A DNA stretch of 64,000 nucleotides from Pedobacter soli (GCF_900101435.1 NZ_FMZH01000003.1:248001-312000); one strand, 5' to 3'; shown: positions 1 through 9,700, numbered from the stretch's first letter. Notes: generated by a model from the sequence alone, not told the origin. A program made the numbers and translations.

Positions 1-92
1 GTGTTTCAGGGTCTCTTCTTGACTAGCGTACACTATTGAGAGATGCTGAAACAAGTCCGATAGCTATCGGACCAGCATGACGGCGAGGGGCT
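1..92. repeat. Dispersed intergenic palindromic element (partial copy)
   Basis: This stretch carries the body of an element that recurs in the window: a TTTCAGGGTCTC box, a variable centre, GAGATGCTGAAACAAG, and an ending CAGCATGACG. The left end (CGTCACCCTGAA) lies outside the window. A perfect 14-bp palindrome, CCGATAGCTATCGG, sits near the 3' end where other copies have only a short loop. It occupies the end of the spacer downstream of the minus-strand regulator gene. Confidence 0.75.
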
Positions 93-111
93 ACACCCTA
101 CTATGCCTCTC

Positions 112-3100
112 TCACTCCTTCCCCTTCTGATTACTCAAATAAACCTTCGGTGTATAACCAAACTGTTTCTTATACTCGCGGCTAAAATACTTCGGATCGT
201 TAAAGCCCACCAGATGCGCCACTTCCGAAACATTGTAAACCCGGCCTTCCAGTAAAACTGCGGCCTTTTTTAAACGGATCGATTTTACAAAATCATTAAC
301 CGATAAATCAGTAATGGCCCTTATTTTCTTGTACAATACCGGCTGGCTCATGCCAATTTCGCGGGCCAGTTCCTGCACCCCAAAATGCTGATCGCTCAGG
401 CGCTCTTCAATACACTTGGTAAGCTTAAGCATAAACTTATGGTCTACCGTATTAATCGTTACATCCTGCGGGTTCAGGTTGGCCTGCTCGCCAAACTTAC
501 GCCGCATGTTAGCCCGCGATTGCAGCAAATTGCGCACATTCAGCAACATCAGCTCAATGCTGAAAGGTTTGGTAATATAGCTATCCGCACCCGTTTCCAA
601 ACCATCTACCTGTTGTGCCTGCGAAACCCTGGCCGTTAGCAAAATCACCGGGATATGGGCCGTACGTTCATCGCTTTTCAGCAGGCGGCATAAATCCAGT
701 CCGTTCATCACCGGCATCATTACATCACAAATAACCAGATCGGGCAACTGCTCGCTGGCCATTTCCCAACCCACCTGACCGTTTTCTGCTTCTAAAATCT
801 GGTAGTTTAGCCCAACGGTATTGCGCAGCAACTGCCTGATTTCCGGATTATCTTCCACCAGTAAAACCGTTTCCTTAAAGTTCTGCTTCGGGTTCAGGCT
901 ACCCACCACCACATCGGGCACTGGCATAGGCACCACATAGGTACTGCTTTCCTGCCCATCGGTAGCTGGCTCATAAGGCTCCAGCTGCTCTACCCAGCTA
1001 CTATCTTTTTTTAAGATAACGGTAAAACAGGTATCGCCGGCCTGCGTTTCATTTTCCGGTACACTGGCCATTAACAACTCGCCATTATGGGCCATTACAA
1101 TGCTTTTAGATAGCGCCAGGCCGATACCCGAACCAATGTGCACAAAACCCGGACTGTTTACCTGGAAAAAATCGCTGAAGAGCTTGCTGGTGCTGCTTTC
1201 CGGAATCCCGATACCATTATCGCGCACTTCAATTTGTACCTCCTGCTTCACTTCTTTAATGCTAACACTAATTGCTCCGTTATCTCGGGTAAATTTAAAG
1301 GCGTTCGAGAGCAGGTTAAAACAAACCTTTTCCATCTGCAATTTATCAAACCAGATCAGTATCGGTTCGCCACTGTATTCGAAATGATAAGTAATATTGC
1401 GGCTTTCGGCCAGTTGCTCAAAGGCATTAAAAATTTCGCGTAAAAACAATACAACATCCTGTTGCTGCGGCTGCAGTTTCAGGTTACCCGTTTCCGTTTT
1501 CCTGAAATCCATCAGCTCGGTTACCAGCTGCATTAAACGGTCGGCATTGCGTTTTATCGGCAAAATCTGGTTGTTAATTACCGGCAGGTCTTTGGTGCTT
1601 TTCAGCAGGTTTTCAAGCGGACCTAATATCAGCGTAAGCGGCGTTCTGATTTCGTGCGAAACATGCGTAAAAAACCGCAGTTTAACCCGCTGCACATCCT
1701 CTGTCCGTTTTAACAAGGCCTGTACAAAAAGGTAGCGTACAATGAGAAAGAGCATGGCCGAAAACAGCAATAAATAAAGCCCATAAGCCCACCAGCTGGC
1801 CCAGAAAGCCGGGCGTACCCTGATGTTAATGCTGGCTACTTTTGCCCCCGGAATACCATCGTTATTGGCACCTTTTACCATAAAGCGGTAATTGCCCGCC
1901 GGTAAATTGGTATAAGTGGCACTAGGCGTAGCCATATCGTTCCAGCCACGGTCAAAACCTTCTAAAAAATAAGTGTATTTGTTTTTGTCGGGTTTTACAA
2001 AATTGAGTAGGGCAAACTCGATGGTAAAATTGTTCTGGTCGTGATTAAAAGTAAGCGTTTGGCCTGTATTGATTTCTTCGGCCAGTTGCCCGTCTTTTTC
2101 ACTTACATACTGGTTAAACAATTTTAATCCGGTAAAAATCAATGGCGAAGCATAGTTGTTCAGTTCAATTTCGCGCGGATAAAAAGAAGTAAGCCCGTTT
2201 ATACCGCCCATAAATATTTCGCCACGGCTATCGATAAAGTAAGAACGCGCATTAAACTCATTGCCTGCCAGCCCATCACTTTTGGTATAATTCCTGAACC
2301 TGCCCGTTGCCGGGTTCAGCTCCGATAAACCATTGGCCGTGCTGAGCCATAAATTATGACTGGCATCTTCCACTATTCCCAGTACATTGTTGTTAATCAG
2401 TCCGTTTTTTTCCTGAAAGGTTTTAAAGGTTTTGGTTTTAGGGTTATAAATACTCAAACCGCCAAAGTACGTTCCAATTAACATTTCGCCGGCACTGTTT
2501 TCGGTAATGCAGTTAATGTAATCAGATTGCAGCTGGTTGCTTTTACTTTCATTTTTATGAAAAACCGCCAATACGCCTGTTTTAAAGTTATATTGATACA
2601 GGCCCATATTGGTACAAATCCAAAGGTCGCCACGGCTGTCTTCGTAAATATTGGTGATATTTTTGCGCCGCAAATAACGGTCTAAAATACTTTTGGTGGT
2701 ATGGGGAGGGTATTTCCCATCCTTTTTGGCCAGCGTAGTAAGCCCGTTAAGCGAGCCTATCCAGATGGTACCGCGGCGGTCTACTTCGAGCGCCAGGATT
2801 TCGGCCGAACCTGCAACCCCTAACGAATCGCGCACGTTTTTAATGTGCTGGGCTTTGCCTGTTTTCGGGTCGAAGATATTCAGCCCCCCACGGTGTGTAC
2901 CAATAATAATTTTATCGCTGTTGGGGCCTTCTTTCTTCATTACCTTAATCAGGTTCGAGCTGATGCTCGATGAATCTGTAGAATTGCTTTTGTAGCTCTT
3001 AAAAGTATTGGTTTTGCGGTTGTAATAATTTAAGCCGCCCCCTTCAGTGGCAATCCAGAGGTTGTGTTGGGCATCTTCCAGCACCGAGCTCAGTACATTG

Positions 3101-4176
3101 CCACTAATGCTGGGCAAAAACCTGCTGTTGCGGTAAACTCTAAAGCGGGTAGATACCGGCGAAACCATGTTTACCCCGCCAAAATAAGTTCCGATCCAGA
3201 TGTTCCGGTTTTTATCGCTAAAGATATTGTGAATAGAATTGTGACTGATGGTGCTGCTCACTTCCGGATCGTGCTGGCAACTGGTAAAAGTACCCAGGGT
3301 AGGGTCTAAAATGCTCAAACCATCTTGCGTGCCCACCCATAAATTGCCTTTGTAGGGCATAATTTCCCTGATATCATTATGGATAATCGAACCGGGGTTC
3401 TGGTTATCGTGCTGAAAAACCCTGAGGCTGTTATGTGCTACATTAAACTGGCATAAGCCATTGCTGGTACCCATCCAGATATTTCCCTGTTCATCGGCAA
3501 CAATGGCGGTAATGTAATTAGAAGGCAGGGGCGAAGGGAAATCCACTTTTTTGTAATGGTAGCCTCCCTGATCGTGGCGCAATAAAACTACCCCATTACC
3601 CGTGCCTACCCATAAATTACCATTTTTATCTTCGCAAAAGCTATAAATGCTGTTAACCGGATCGCCGTTCCTGCTGCTGAAACGAAAAATCTTAAACTTA
3701 TTGGTTGCCCGGTCAGTAAGTAAGTTTAATCCGTTTAGCGTACCTACCCAAACATTTTTATTGCGATCCTGATAAATAGCTTCCACACTATTGCTGCTTA
3801 AGCCCTTAATGCGCACAAACGAATCGTTTTGTGCATTGTAGTGGTTTAATCCGCTCGAGGTACCTGCCCACAATACCCCTTTACTATCGGTTAACAGCGA
3901 AGTAATTTCGACCCCCGAAATACTGGCCGGGTTTTTAATTTCACTTTTATAAATTTTAAAGCGATAGCCATCGTAACGGTTAAGCCCCTGGCGCGTACCA
4001 AACCACATAAACCCCGTGCTATCCTGGGCAATAGCAATTACAGAATTTTGCGACAGGCCGTTTTCGACCGTGAGGTTTGAAAAAGAAACCGCAGGCTGGC
4101 CCTTTGCCGAAAAAAAAGTAAGGAAAATTAGCAGGCCAAGCAATAGCCCGACGGGCTTATCACATCTCATATTCAA
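112..4176 (-). CDS. Hybrid two-component system sensor/response regulator (HTCS)
   Basis: A one-protein sensor, kinase and transcription factor of the Bacteroidota HTCS type, which usually senses oligosaccharides in the periplasm and activates a polysaccharide utilisation locus. In order it shows an N-terminal signal/anchor, about fourteen two-component regulator propeller repeats (recurring W-V/I-G-T-x-x-G-L), a Y_Y_Y domain near residues 690-770, one membrane segment near 775-810, a HisKA domain with SHEIRTPL, an HATPase with GIGIP and GSGIGLAL, a receiver domain with VEDN, the phosphoacceptor region CDVMMP and TKPF, and a C-terminal AraC helix-turn-helix. The length of 1354 residues is normal for the family. 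It is divergent from the fucosidase remnant and upstream of the GH88 operon, so these are the likely targets. The exact ligand is not known; acidic glycosaminoglycan-like sugar is inferred from the neighbours. Confidence 0.95.
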   Translation of the reverse strand: MNMRCDKPVGLLLGLLIFLTFFSAKGQPAVSFSNLTVENGLSQNSVIAIAQDSTGFMWFGTRQGLNRYDGYRFKIYKSEIKNPASISGVEITSLLTDSKGVLWAGTSSGLNHYNAQNDSFVRIKGLSSNSVEAIYQDRNKNVWVGTLNGLNLLTDRATNKFKIFRFSSRNGDPVNSIYSFCEDKNGNLWVGTGNGVVLLRHDQGGYHYKKVDFPSPLPSNYITAIVADEQGNIWMGTSNGLCQFNVAHNSLRVFQHDNQNPGSIIHNDIREIMPYKGNLWVGTQDGLSILDPTLGTFTSCQHDPEVSSTISHNSIHNIFSDKNRNIWIGTYFGGVNMVSPVSTRFRVYRNSRFLPSISGNVLSSVLEDAQHNLWIATEGGGLNYYNRKTNTFKSYKSNSTDSSSISSNLIKVMKKEGPNSDKIIIGTHRGGLNIFDPKTGKAQHIKNVRDSLGVAGSAEILALEVDRRGTIWIGSLNGLTTLAKKDGKYPPHTTKSILDRYLRRKNITNIYEDSRGDLWICTNMGLYQYNFKTGVLAVFHKNESKSNQLQSDYINCITENSAGEMLIGTYFGGLSIYNPKTKTFKTFQEKNGLINNNVLGIVEDASHNLWLSTANGLSELNPATGRFRNYTKSDGLAGNEFNARSYFIDSRGEIFMGGINGLTSFYPREIELNNYASPLIFTGLKLFNQYVSEKDGQLAEEINTGQTLTFNHDQNNFTIEFALLNFVKPDKNKYTYFLEGFDRGWNDMATPSATYTNLPAGNYRFMVKGANNDGIPGAKVASINIRVRPAFWASWWAYGLYLLLFSAMLFLIVRYLFVQALLKRTEDVQRVKLRFFTHVSHEIRTPLTLILGPLENLLKSTKDLPVINNQILPIKRNADRLMQLVTELMDFRKTETGNLKLQPQQQDVVLFLREIFNAFEQLAESRNITYHFEYSGEPILIWFDKLQMEKVCFNLLSNAFKFTRDNGAISVSIKEVKQEVQIEVRDNGIGIPESSTSKLFSDFFQVNSPGFVHIGSGIGLALSKSIVMAHNGELLMASVPENETQAGDTCFTVILKKDSSWVEQLEPYEPATDGQESSTYVVPMPVPDVVVGSLNPKQNFKETVLLVEDNPEIRQLLRNTVGLNYQILEAENGQVGWEMASEQLPDLVICDVMMPVMNGLDLCRLLKSDERTAHIPVILLTARVSQAQQVDGLETGADSYITKPFSIELMLLNVRNLLQSRANMRRKFGEQANLNPQDVTINTVDHKFMLKLTKCIEERLSDQHFGVQELAREIGMSQPVLYKKIRAITDLSVNDFVKSIRLKKAAVLLEGRVYNVSEVAHLVGFNDPKYFSREYKKQFGYTPKVYLSNQKGKE

Positions 4177-4265
4177 TTTTGTAGGTTCTAGTTAGTTAGC
4201 TGTCCAATAAATATAGGAAGATGATTACTCTCCTTAGTATTGTACCGGGATTTTAATGCGATATT

Positions 4266-4301
4266 ACTGATTTTTCTACCCTTTCTTTTAGAATCTTCGT
4301 C
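4266..4301 (+). promoter_or_regulatory. Candidate HTCS operator A
   Basis: The site reads ACTGATTTTTC, then TACCC, then TTAGAATCTTC and GTC, followed by a T-run. The two half-sites are 22 bp apart. The same arrangement in the same orientation occurs at 5423-5458 upstream of the GH88 operon. Two direct half-sites about two helical turns apart fit an AraC-type regulator. Function is inferred from this duplication; it could serve the HTCS gene itself, the fucosidase remnant, or both. Confidence 0.5.
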
Positions 4302-4422
4302 TTTTTTTCGATAGTAATGTATCAAATTTGATTCATGCAAATAACTGCAGCTGACTGGCCATTGGTTTAACCAGTACCAAACAGGCTGTTGTACCAAACA
4401 AAAAAGAGTTAGTTGATCAATA

Positions 4423-4466
4423 GCCGGAATAAGTGGGCCACCCGTTGTGCCCACTTATTGGCCGGC
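4423..4466. repeat. Long GC-rich inverted repeat
   Basis: The left arm GCCGGAATAAGTGGGC and the right arm GCCCACTTATT plus CCGGC pair almost fully, with a 10-nt loop and a 2-nt bulge. The structure lies between the HTCS gene and the fucosidase-like remnant. No T-run directly follows it on either strand, so it looks more like a mobile palindrome than a classical terminator. Confidence 0.6.
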
Positions 4467-4526
4467 AAAACCAACCCTGGCCTTAGCCCAAATTTATCCT
4501 TTCCCTTACACCATAACGCCCCAAAC

Positions 4527-4841
4527 ATGACGCTTGAAAGAACCACTAAGCCCATTGCAAACCCATTAAAAAACGCGGTCGACATCAGGATGCTGGAACC
4601 CATTATTTTTTACTCGGGCAAACACGATGAACTGCAAATTCATGTAAAAGAAGCCCTCAACGGCGAACTGATTATTAAATCGTTAAATACCGCCATGCTC
4701 GAGATTAAAGCCGTAATGCTGGCCGATACCGATACACCGCTCAACTGGAAACAGAATAAAGAATGCCTGAAGATTACTTTCGACAGGGATTTAATGCCGC
4801 TTGGAGAAAATATGAACAGAGTGATTAAGGTGGTGTTTTGA
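4527..4841 (+). pseudogene. C-terminal remnant of an alpha-L-fucosidase-like (GH29) protein
   Basis: About 105 codons remain open. The last 75 residues resemble the C-terminal beta-sandwich that follows the catalytic barrel in GH29 fucosidases: a segment ending ELIIKSL, then IKAVMLAD, LNWKQ, LKITF and a final IKVVF. There is no signal peptide and no catalytic barrel. An in-frame ATG exists upstream at 4413, but that extension runs through a large hairpin and resembles nothing. I read it as the tail of a deleted gene that keeps its upstream operator at 4266-4301. The GH29 assignment rests on motif resemblance only; a small unrelated beta-sandwich protein is possible. Confidence 0.45.
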
Positions 4842-4854
4842 CCTCTGCTATGAT

Positions 4855-4931
4855 CGTCACCCTGAACTTGTTTCAGGGTCTCTATGTAGCTCGCACAAAT
4901 AAATAAGAAATGCTAAAACAAATCCGATAGT
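4855..4931. repeat. Dispersed intergenic palindromic element (truncated copy)
   Basis: It starts CGTCACCCTGAACTTG, then TTTCAGGGTCTC, and breaks off after ATGCTAAAACAAATCCGATAG without the usual CAGCATGACG end. Right after it (about 4953-4993) is another common type of spacer repeat, with CGTCATTCCGAGAGTAGCG and GCGGAATCT. The rest of the 713-bp spacer holds the composite repeat and the GH88 promoter region. Confidence 0.7.
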
Positions 4932-5046
4932 AAACTTGACTCCTAAAGAAACCCGTCATTCCGAGAGTAGCGCAGCGGAACCGCGGAATCTATATCGATT
5001 AACCTAAATCAGCTGTAACCCTCTCGGCTGTCACCCACCACCTCGT

Positions 5047-5337
5047 CGTCACCCTGAACCTCCGCCCGGCCGGTCGGGTGTTTCAGGTATCCTTATCGAA
5101 AAACACGTCATTGCGTGGAGGAACGACGAAGCAATCTTTCATGCCGGTAATTCTTGCTGCAAAGATTGCTTCGTCGGCTGAAAAAGCCTTCTCAGCAATG
5201 ACGACATTCATTAGGTGTCTGTCATTGATAGTGGAGTCGAAGGGTCTACATAGCGCGCATGCTATCGGATTTGCTTTAGGGTTTCGACATAACCAACGCG
5301 AGCAAATAAGAGATGCTGAAACAAGTTCAGCATGACG
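5047..5337. repeat. Composite repeat: one palindromic element inserted in another
   Basis: The outer element begins CGTCACCCTGAAC at 5047 and ends CAGCATGACG at 5337. Inside it, 5106-5203 is a complete copy of a different palindromic element (CGTCATTGCG, GACGAAGCAATCTTT, then AAAGATTGCTTCGTC and GCAATGACG). A second copy of the inner element stands alone at 17888-17985. The left arm of the outer element also carries a GC-rich mini-palindrome (CCGCCCGGCCGGTCGGG) absent from the copy at 4855. Confidence 0.75.
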
Positions 5338-5422
5338 ACAAGGGGTTTACACAACCCTGCTTCTCAATGACGATCCCTATAATCATGCGCTATATCCAAA
5401 ACGTTACATCCCACACCTCCCT

Positions 5423-5455
5423 TTAGGATTTTCTACCCCATCACTTAGGATTTTC
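5423..5455 (+). promoter_or_regulatory. Candidate HTCS operator B upstream of the GH88 operon
   Basis: An exact 11-mer, TTAGGATTTTC, occurs at 5423-5433 and again at 5445-5455, 22 bp apart. The first is followed by TACCCC and the second by GTC plus a T-run, as in the site at 4266-4301. It lies about 100 bp before the GH88 start, a normal position for an activator site. Confidence 0.55.
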
Positions 5456-5554
5456 GTCTTTTTTGAGTCTGCAAAAACACAATTTTGCCAGAACCAACAG
5501 TAAAATGCCGTACCGGCTTAACCGAATTTAATTAATCCACAATATACCTAAACT

Positions 5555-6751
5555 ATGAAGAGACTACTGTTCAGCATCTGTTTACTGGCTTCGGCAGCAA
5601 TTAGCCCCGCCCAAAAAGCAGTTGATGAGAAGGAAGCGATGAGAAGCCTGATTGATAAACAGTTTAAATTTGCACAGCAACAATATCAGATCCTGGCCAA
5701 AACCACACCCGATAACCGCATGCCGAAAACTTTTTACGCCAAAAGTAACCGGCTCGAAACCAGCGATACCCAATGGTGGTGCAGTGGCTTTTACCCAGGC
5801 TCATTACTTTACATTTACGAGTACACTAAAGATCAGGCCACCCTTAAAGAAGCCGAAAAACGACTGGCTATACTCGAAAAAGAAAAACACTACACCGGCA
5901 ACCACGATTTAGGTTTCATGATGTTTTGCAGTTTCGGCAATGCTTACCGCATTACGGGCAAAGCGGCCTACAAACCCACTATCGATACTGCTGCCGCTTC
6001 GCTGGTTACACGTTACCGCCCCGCAGCCAAGGTAATCCAATCGTGGAACAGCAATAAACTGTGGAAAGGCCCTGTAATTATCGATAACCTGATGAACCTC
6101 GAGCTGCTGGCCTGGGTAAGCGATCACGGTGGCGACCCGAAATACAAGGAAATTGCCATTCACCATGCGGATACCTCGTTAAAAAACCATTTCCGTTCCG
6201 ATTACAGTTCGTATCACGTAGTAGATTACGACATGACCACCGGTAAAGTATTGAAAAAAGGAACTGCCCAGGGTGCATTCGATGAGTCGGCCTGGAGCCG
6301 CGGACAGGGCTGGGCCTTGTATGGCTATGCCATGATGTACCGCTTTACCAAAAACAAGCGCTATTTGGAACAGGCCAAAAACATTGCCCATTTTATTATT
6401 AATAACCCCAATATGCCTGCCGATCAGGTGCCCTACTGGGATTTTAATGCACCTGGGATCCCGAATACCTATCGCGATGCTTCTGCCGCAGCCGTTATTG
6501 CCTCGGCATTATTAGAACTGGGCCAGTACAGCAGCAAGAGCGAGCAAAAGTTATTTGTGGGCGAAGCCAAAAAGATGATTGTTTCGCTTTCATCAGCAGC
6601 TTACAGTGCCAAACCCGGCCAAAACGGTGGTTTCCTGTTAATGCACAGCACCGGTGCATTGCCCCTTAAATCAGAAATCGATGTACCTTTAAGCTATGCC
6701 GATTATTACTATCTTGAGGCGCTGATGCGCTATAAAAACTGGTATTTATAA
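5555..6751 (+). CDS. GH88 unsaturated glucuronyl hydrolase
   Basis: A secreted or periplasmic enzyme predicted to remove the 4,5-unsaturated uronic acid left at the non-reducing end by polysaccharide lyases, as on chondroitin, heparin or related acidic glycans. A signal peptide covers about residues 1-19. The GH88 alpha/alpha barrel fills the rest of the 398 residues. Asp118 in HDLGF and Asp177 in IIDNLMNLELL match the two catalytic aspartates of the family, and RDASAAAVIASALLEL is the conserved late motif. The DUF2264 gene starts 9 bp downstream, so the two form an operon behind operator B. No polysaccharide lyase is visible in the window, so the lyase step must be encoded elsewhere or the substrate arrives already cut. 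Confidence 0.92.
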   Translation: MKRLLFSICLLASAAISPAQKAVDEKEAMRSLIDKQFKFAQQQYQILAKTTPDNRMPKTFYAKSNRLETSDTQWWCSGFYPGSLLYIYEYTKDQATLKEAEKRLAILEKEKHYTGNHDLGFMMFCSFGNAYRITGKAAYKPTIDTAAASLVTRYRPAAKVIQSWNSNKLWKGPVIIDNLMNLELLAWVSDHGGDPKYKEIAIHHADTSLKNHFRSDYSSYHVVDYDMTTGKVLKKGTAQGAFDESAWSRGQGWALYGYAMMYRFTKNKRYLEQAKNIAHFIINNPNMPADQVPYWDFNAPGIPNTYRDASAAAVIASALLELGQYSSKSEQKLFVGEAKKMIVSLSSAAYSAKPGQNGGFLLMHSTGALPLKSEIDVPLSYADYYYLEALMRYKNWYL

Positions 6752-6760
6752 CCTTACAAT

Positions 6761-8017
6761 ATGGAAAGAAGAAATTTTATAGGAGCCCTGTCTTTAACCG
6801 GAGTATTCGGTTTATTTAGCCCTAAAACCGTACTCTCGGCTACAACGCCAGTCGAAGCCCCCAACCGACTTAAAAACGACCGCGAATACTGGTACAAACT
6901 CTTATATAAAATTGCCAGTCCGGTGGTAGAAAACCTGGCCAACGGCACCCTGGTTAAAAACATGCCTTTAATTACGGCACCTAAATTCGATTCGCGTTCT
7001 CCAACCGTATCTTATTTAGAGGCTGTGGGCCGTACTTACGCAGGTATTGCTCCCTGGCTGGCCCTGCCTGATGATGCTACAGCAGAAGGTACTTTAAGAA
7101 AAAAACTCCGTTTACAGGCCGTTCAGGGTTTAGACAATTGCTTTGCACCAAACAGCCCCGATAAACTGAATTTTAGTAAAGATTACCAGCCCATTGTAGA
7201 TTCGGCTTACCTGGCCCAAACCTTTTTAAGGGCACCTAAAGCCCTGTGGGAACCATTAAAACCCGAAACCAAACAGGCCATTATAGCCGCTTTTAAATCG
7301 CTGCGCAACCGCAAACCTTTTAAAAATAACTGGCTGCTGTTTGGCTCTATTACCGAAGCCTTTCTGCTTTCCATTGGCGAGCAGCATGACGAAGCCCGTT
7401 TAAACGAAGGGGTAGATGCACTTAACAGCTGGTACAAAGGTGATGGCTGGTATGGCGACGGACCAAACCTGGCTTTCGATTACTACAATTCTTTTGTAAT
7501 TCACCCGATGATGGTAGATACACTGGCCATTATGGTTGATCATAAACTAGCAAAACAGGAGCGTTACGACCTGGCTTTAAAACGCATGCAGCGTTACGTG
7601 GTAGGACAGGAGCGGATGATTTCGCCCGAAGGTACTTACCCGCCTATAGGCCGTTCCATTACCTACCGTACCGGTGCTTTCCAGGCTTTAAGTCAGGTGG
7701 CTTTAATGCATAAATTGCCCGATACCATTACACCGGCACAGGTACGCTCGGCATTAACCAAAGTAAAACAGAATTTATACGATACCCCAGGTACTTTCGA
7801 TGCCAAAGGCTGGTTACAACTCGGTTTTTGTGGTCACGATCCCGAAATAGCCGATTATTATACCTCTACAGGTAGTTTATACATGGCTACGCTGTCGTTC
7901 CTGCCTTTGGGCTTACCGGCCAGCGACGAATTCTGGTCGGCCCCAGCCGCCGACTGGACGGCTAAAAAAGCCTGGGCCGCGAAACCTTTCCCGAAAGATT
8001 ATCATGTAGAGTATTAA
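6761..8017 (+). CDS. DUF2264 family protein, probable glycosidase
   Basis: A 418-residue protein with an N-terminal Tat-like signal (ERRNFIGAL) and the DUF2264 domain over nearly its full length. Recognisable pieces are REYWYKLL, SYLEAVGRTYAGIAPWL, NNWLLFG and GWYGDGPNLAFDYYNS. From memory DUF2264 corresponds to a recent glycoside hydrolase family (GH154) with glucuronidase activity; I cannot verify this here. It follows GH88 by 9 bp and is followed by a clear terminator at 8040, so the pair is one transcript. Joint action on uronic-acid glycans is inferred from that pairing. Either a periplasmic glycosidase or a lyase-like alpha/alpha barrel enzyme would fit the sequence. Confidence 0.85.
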   Translation: MERRNFIGALSLTGVFGLFSPKTVLSATTPVEAPNRLKNDREYWYKLLYKIASPVVENLANGTLVKNMPLITAPKFDSRSPTVSYLEAVGRTYAGIAPWLALPDDATAEGTLRKKLRLQAVQGLDNCFAPNSPDKLNFSKDYQPIVDSAYLAQTFLRAPKALWEPLKPETKQAIIAAFKSLRNRKPFKNNWLLFGSITEAFLLSIGEQHDEARLNEGVDALNSWYKGDGWYGDGPNLAFDYYNSFVIHPMMVDTLAIMVDHKLAKQERYDLALKRMQRYVVGQERMISPEGTYPPIGRSITYRTGAFQALSQVALMHKLPDTITPAQVRSALTKVKQNLYDTPGTFDAKGWLQLGFCGHDPEIADYYTSTGSLYMATLSFLPLGLPASDEFWSAPAADWTAKKAWAAKPFPKDYHVEY

Positions 8018-8039
8018 AGTATAAAAGCGACTGTATTAA

Positions 8040-8079
8040 GGCTGGCTCACGCTATAAGCGGATGAGCTGGCCTTTTTGT
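8040..8079 (+). terminator. Rho-independent terminator after the GH88/DUF2264 operon
   Basis: GGCTGGCTCA pairs with TGAGCTGGCC (two G-U pairs), and the stem is followed directly by TTTTTGTTTT. It lies 22 bp past the DUF2264 stop. Confidence 0.8.
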
Positions 8080-8160
8080 TTTACTCCCTATCCGCCTGTC
8101 GGCACCTTTCCCCTTCGGAGGAAAGGATGCAGGATAAACATTTATCACTATCCCTCTTGA

Positions 8161-8263
8161 CGTCACCCTGAACTTCCGACCGGCCGGGCGGACGGGTGTT
8201 TTAGGGTCTCTCCCTAACCGACACGAGCAATAGAGAGATGCTTCGCTGCGCTCAGCATGACAG
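8161..8263. repeat. Dispersed intergenic palindromic element
   Basis: A full-length copy: CGTCACCCTGAACTT, a GC-rich mini-palindrome (CCGACCGGCCGGGCGGACGG), TTTTAGGGTCTC, GAGAGATGCT and CAGCATGACA. The last hairpin has a different loop (TCGCTGCGC) from the other copies. The 936-bp spacer 8018-8953 has no credible gene and consists largely of such repeats. Confidence 0.75.
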
Positions 8264-8340
8264 AGAGGTTTGAGCGCGGAGTAACAAAAGTCCTTCGACA
8301 GGCTCAGGATGACAACGTTAAATATGATTCTCTATACCCT

Positions 8341-8375
8341 TCAATCAATCCGATGGCTATCGGACCAGCATGACG
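8341..8375. repeat. Tail of a dispersed palindromic element
   Basis: It contains TCAATCAATCCGATGGCTATCGG followed by ACCAGCATGACG, the right end of the element with a 14-bp palindrome at the hairpin tip, as at 1-92. It is followed by CTGCACCCTGCC and TCCGGCATAGGAGA, which recur after the copy at 8788-8889, so the element and its flank appear duplicated. Confidence 0.65.
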
Positions 8376-8787
8376 CAAGGGTTTTTCTGCACCCTGCCAT
8401 CCGGCATAGGAGATTTTCGCAGGAAAAAGCACGAAAAGCTTTGCACAACCTTTCATACCCCCGCTGCCCAAGGCAGGAGCAAGTGCGTGCGTTGGCCTAA
8501 GGGCCGGCAAGCGCCTAGAAACTGCCGCCATTAAGGTTTTCGTAGGTTTTTACAAGAAAAGATCCAGGCCTTGATTTATGCCCCTTTTGTTGTTGTTTTA
8601 ATCGGCGGGCATGCTTTCGCTGCGCTCAGGTTTTGTTACTTTTGGATCAAGCCAAAAGTAAGAGCGGTTCGGCGGCTGACCTGTACCGATTTTATATCGG
8701 TAGCCGAGGCAAGCCAGTGGGAAGGGAAAGGAAATAGCAACCGAATTAAGATTCCCGCCTGCGCGGGAATGACGGATCCCCTCTAGC

Positions 8788-8889
8788 CGTCACCCTGAAC
8801 TTCCGCCCGGCTGGTCGGACGGGTGATTCAGGGTCTCTCCCTAACCGCCACGAGCAAATGAGAGATGCTGAATTAAATTCAGCATGACG
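8788..8889. repeat. Dispersed intergenic palindromic element
   Basis: CGTCACCCTGAACTT, mini-palindrome CCGCCCGGCTGGTCGGACGG, ATTCAGGGTCTC, then ATGCTGAATTAAATTCAGCAT and GACGG. The terminal hairpin is a perfect palindrome in this copy. Just before it (about 8751-8774) is a short repeat with ATTCCCGCCTGCGCGGGAAT. Confidence 0.75.
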
Positions 8890-8953
8890 GCAAGGGGTTT
8901 CCTGCACCCTGCCCTCCGGCATAGGAGACCATAAAAGAATACCCTCTAAACAC

Positions 8954-9700
8954 TTACAGCTCAACAATCAACTGCTTCTCATAACCATTATAAGGCTCAT
9001 TTAAATAGCCATGTGGATTACAAATTACTTCAGTGGAACCAATGTGGTAGCGCACAGGAGTATGGATATGCCCGTGTATCCAATACTTCGGCTGATATTG
9101 TACAATCAGATCTTCCAGATTAGAAGCATAAGCCGCACTCACCGGATCGTTTTGGTAGGCCTCCGGCACCGACCGGATACTGGGAGCATGATGCGTAATC
9201 ACCACATTTTGATAAGCTGCCGATTCGGCGAGGCTGTTTTGTAACCAAAGTTTCGAAAACTGGTGGACCTTAAAAGTATCGATGCTGCGCAACCGACTAT
9301 AGGAAGGATTACGGCGAATCTGTTTATAATCATTCATTTTCCCCTGGCAAATTATCCCGTATTCAATGGGATTTCCGAAAAGCGAAAAGTCTGTCCATAG
9401 GGTAGCGCCATGAAAACGAACCCCATCAAGCTCAAAGCGCTCATTTTCGAGCACCTGTATATTCGAACCCTTTGCTTCTGCTACAATTTGATGCAGCGTT
9501 TTGGGATAAGCACCTTTATAATATTCGTGGTTCCCCAGCACATACAACACCGGCTTATCCGGAATATGCGCTTTAATCCATGCAATTCCTTTAGTACCCA
9601 AATTAATATCGCCAGCCAATATAACCACATCGGCCCTTTCAAAATTTAAAGCCGAAAAGCCAAATTCCTGATGTAAATCGCTGATGATCTGGATACGCAT
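8954..9700 (-). CDS. Calcineurin-like metallophosphoesterase
   Basis: A cytosolic phosphoesterase of 248 residues with the complete two-metal motif set in order: SDLHQE (Asp8, His10), GDINLG, GNHEYY, THHAPS and HGHIHTP. There is no signal peptide or extra domain. The substrate cannot be told from sequence. It is transcribed alone towards the repeat-filled spacer and stands at the left edge of the accessory island, 68 bp beyond the stop of the HNH gene, which points the same way. It may be read through from that operon. Confidence 0.9.
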   Translation of the reverse strand: MRIQIISDLHQEFGFSALNFERADVVILAGDINLGTKGIAWIKAHIPDKPVLYVLGNHEYYKGAYPKTLHQIVAEAKGSNIQVLENERFELDGVRFHGATLWTDFSLFGNPIEYGIICQGKMNDYKQIRRNPSYSRLRSIDTFKVHQFSKLWLQNSLAESAAYQNVVITHHAPSIRSVPEAYQNDPVSAAYASNLEDLIVQYQPKYWIHGHIHTPVRYHIGSTEVICNPHGYLNEPYNGYEKQLIVEL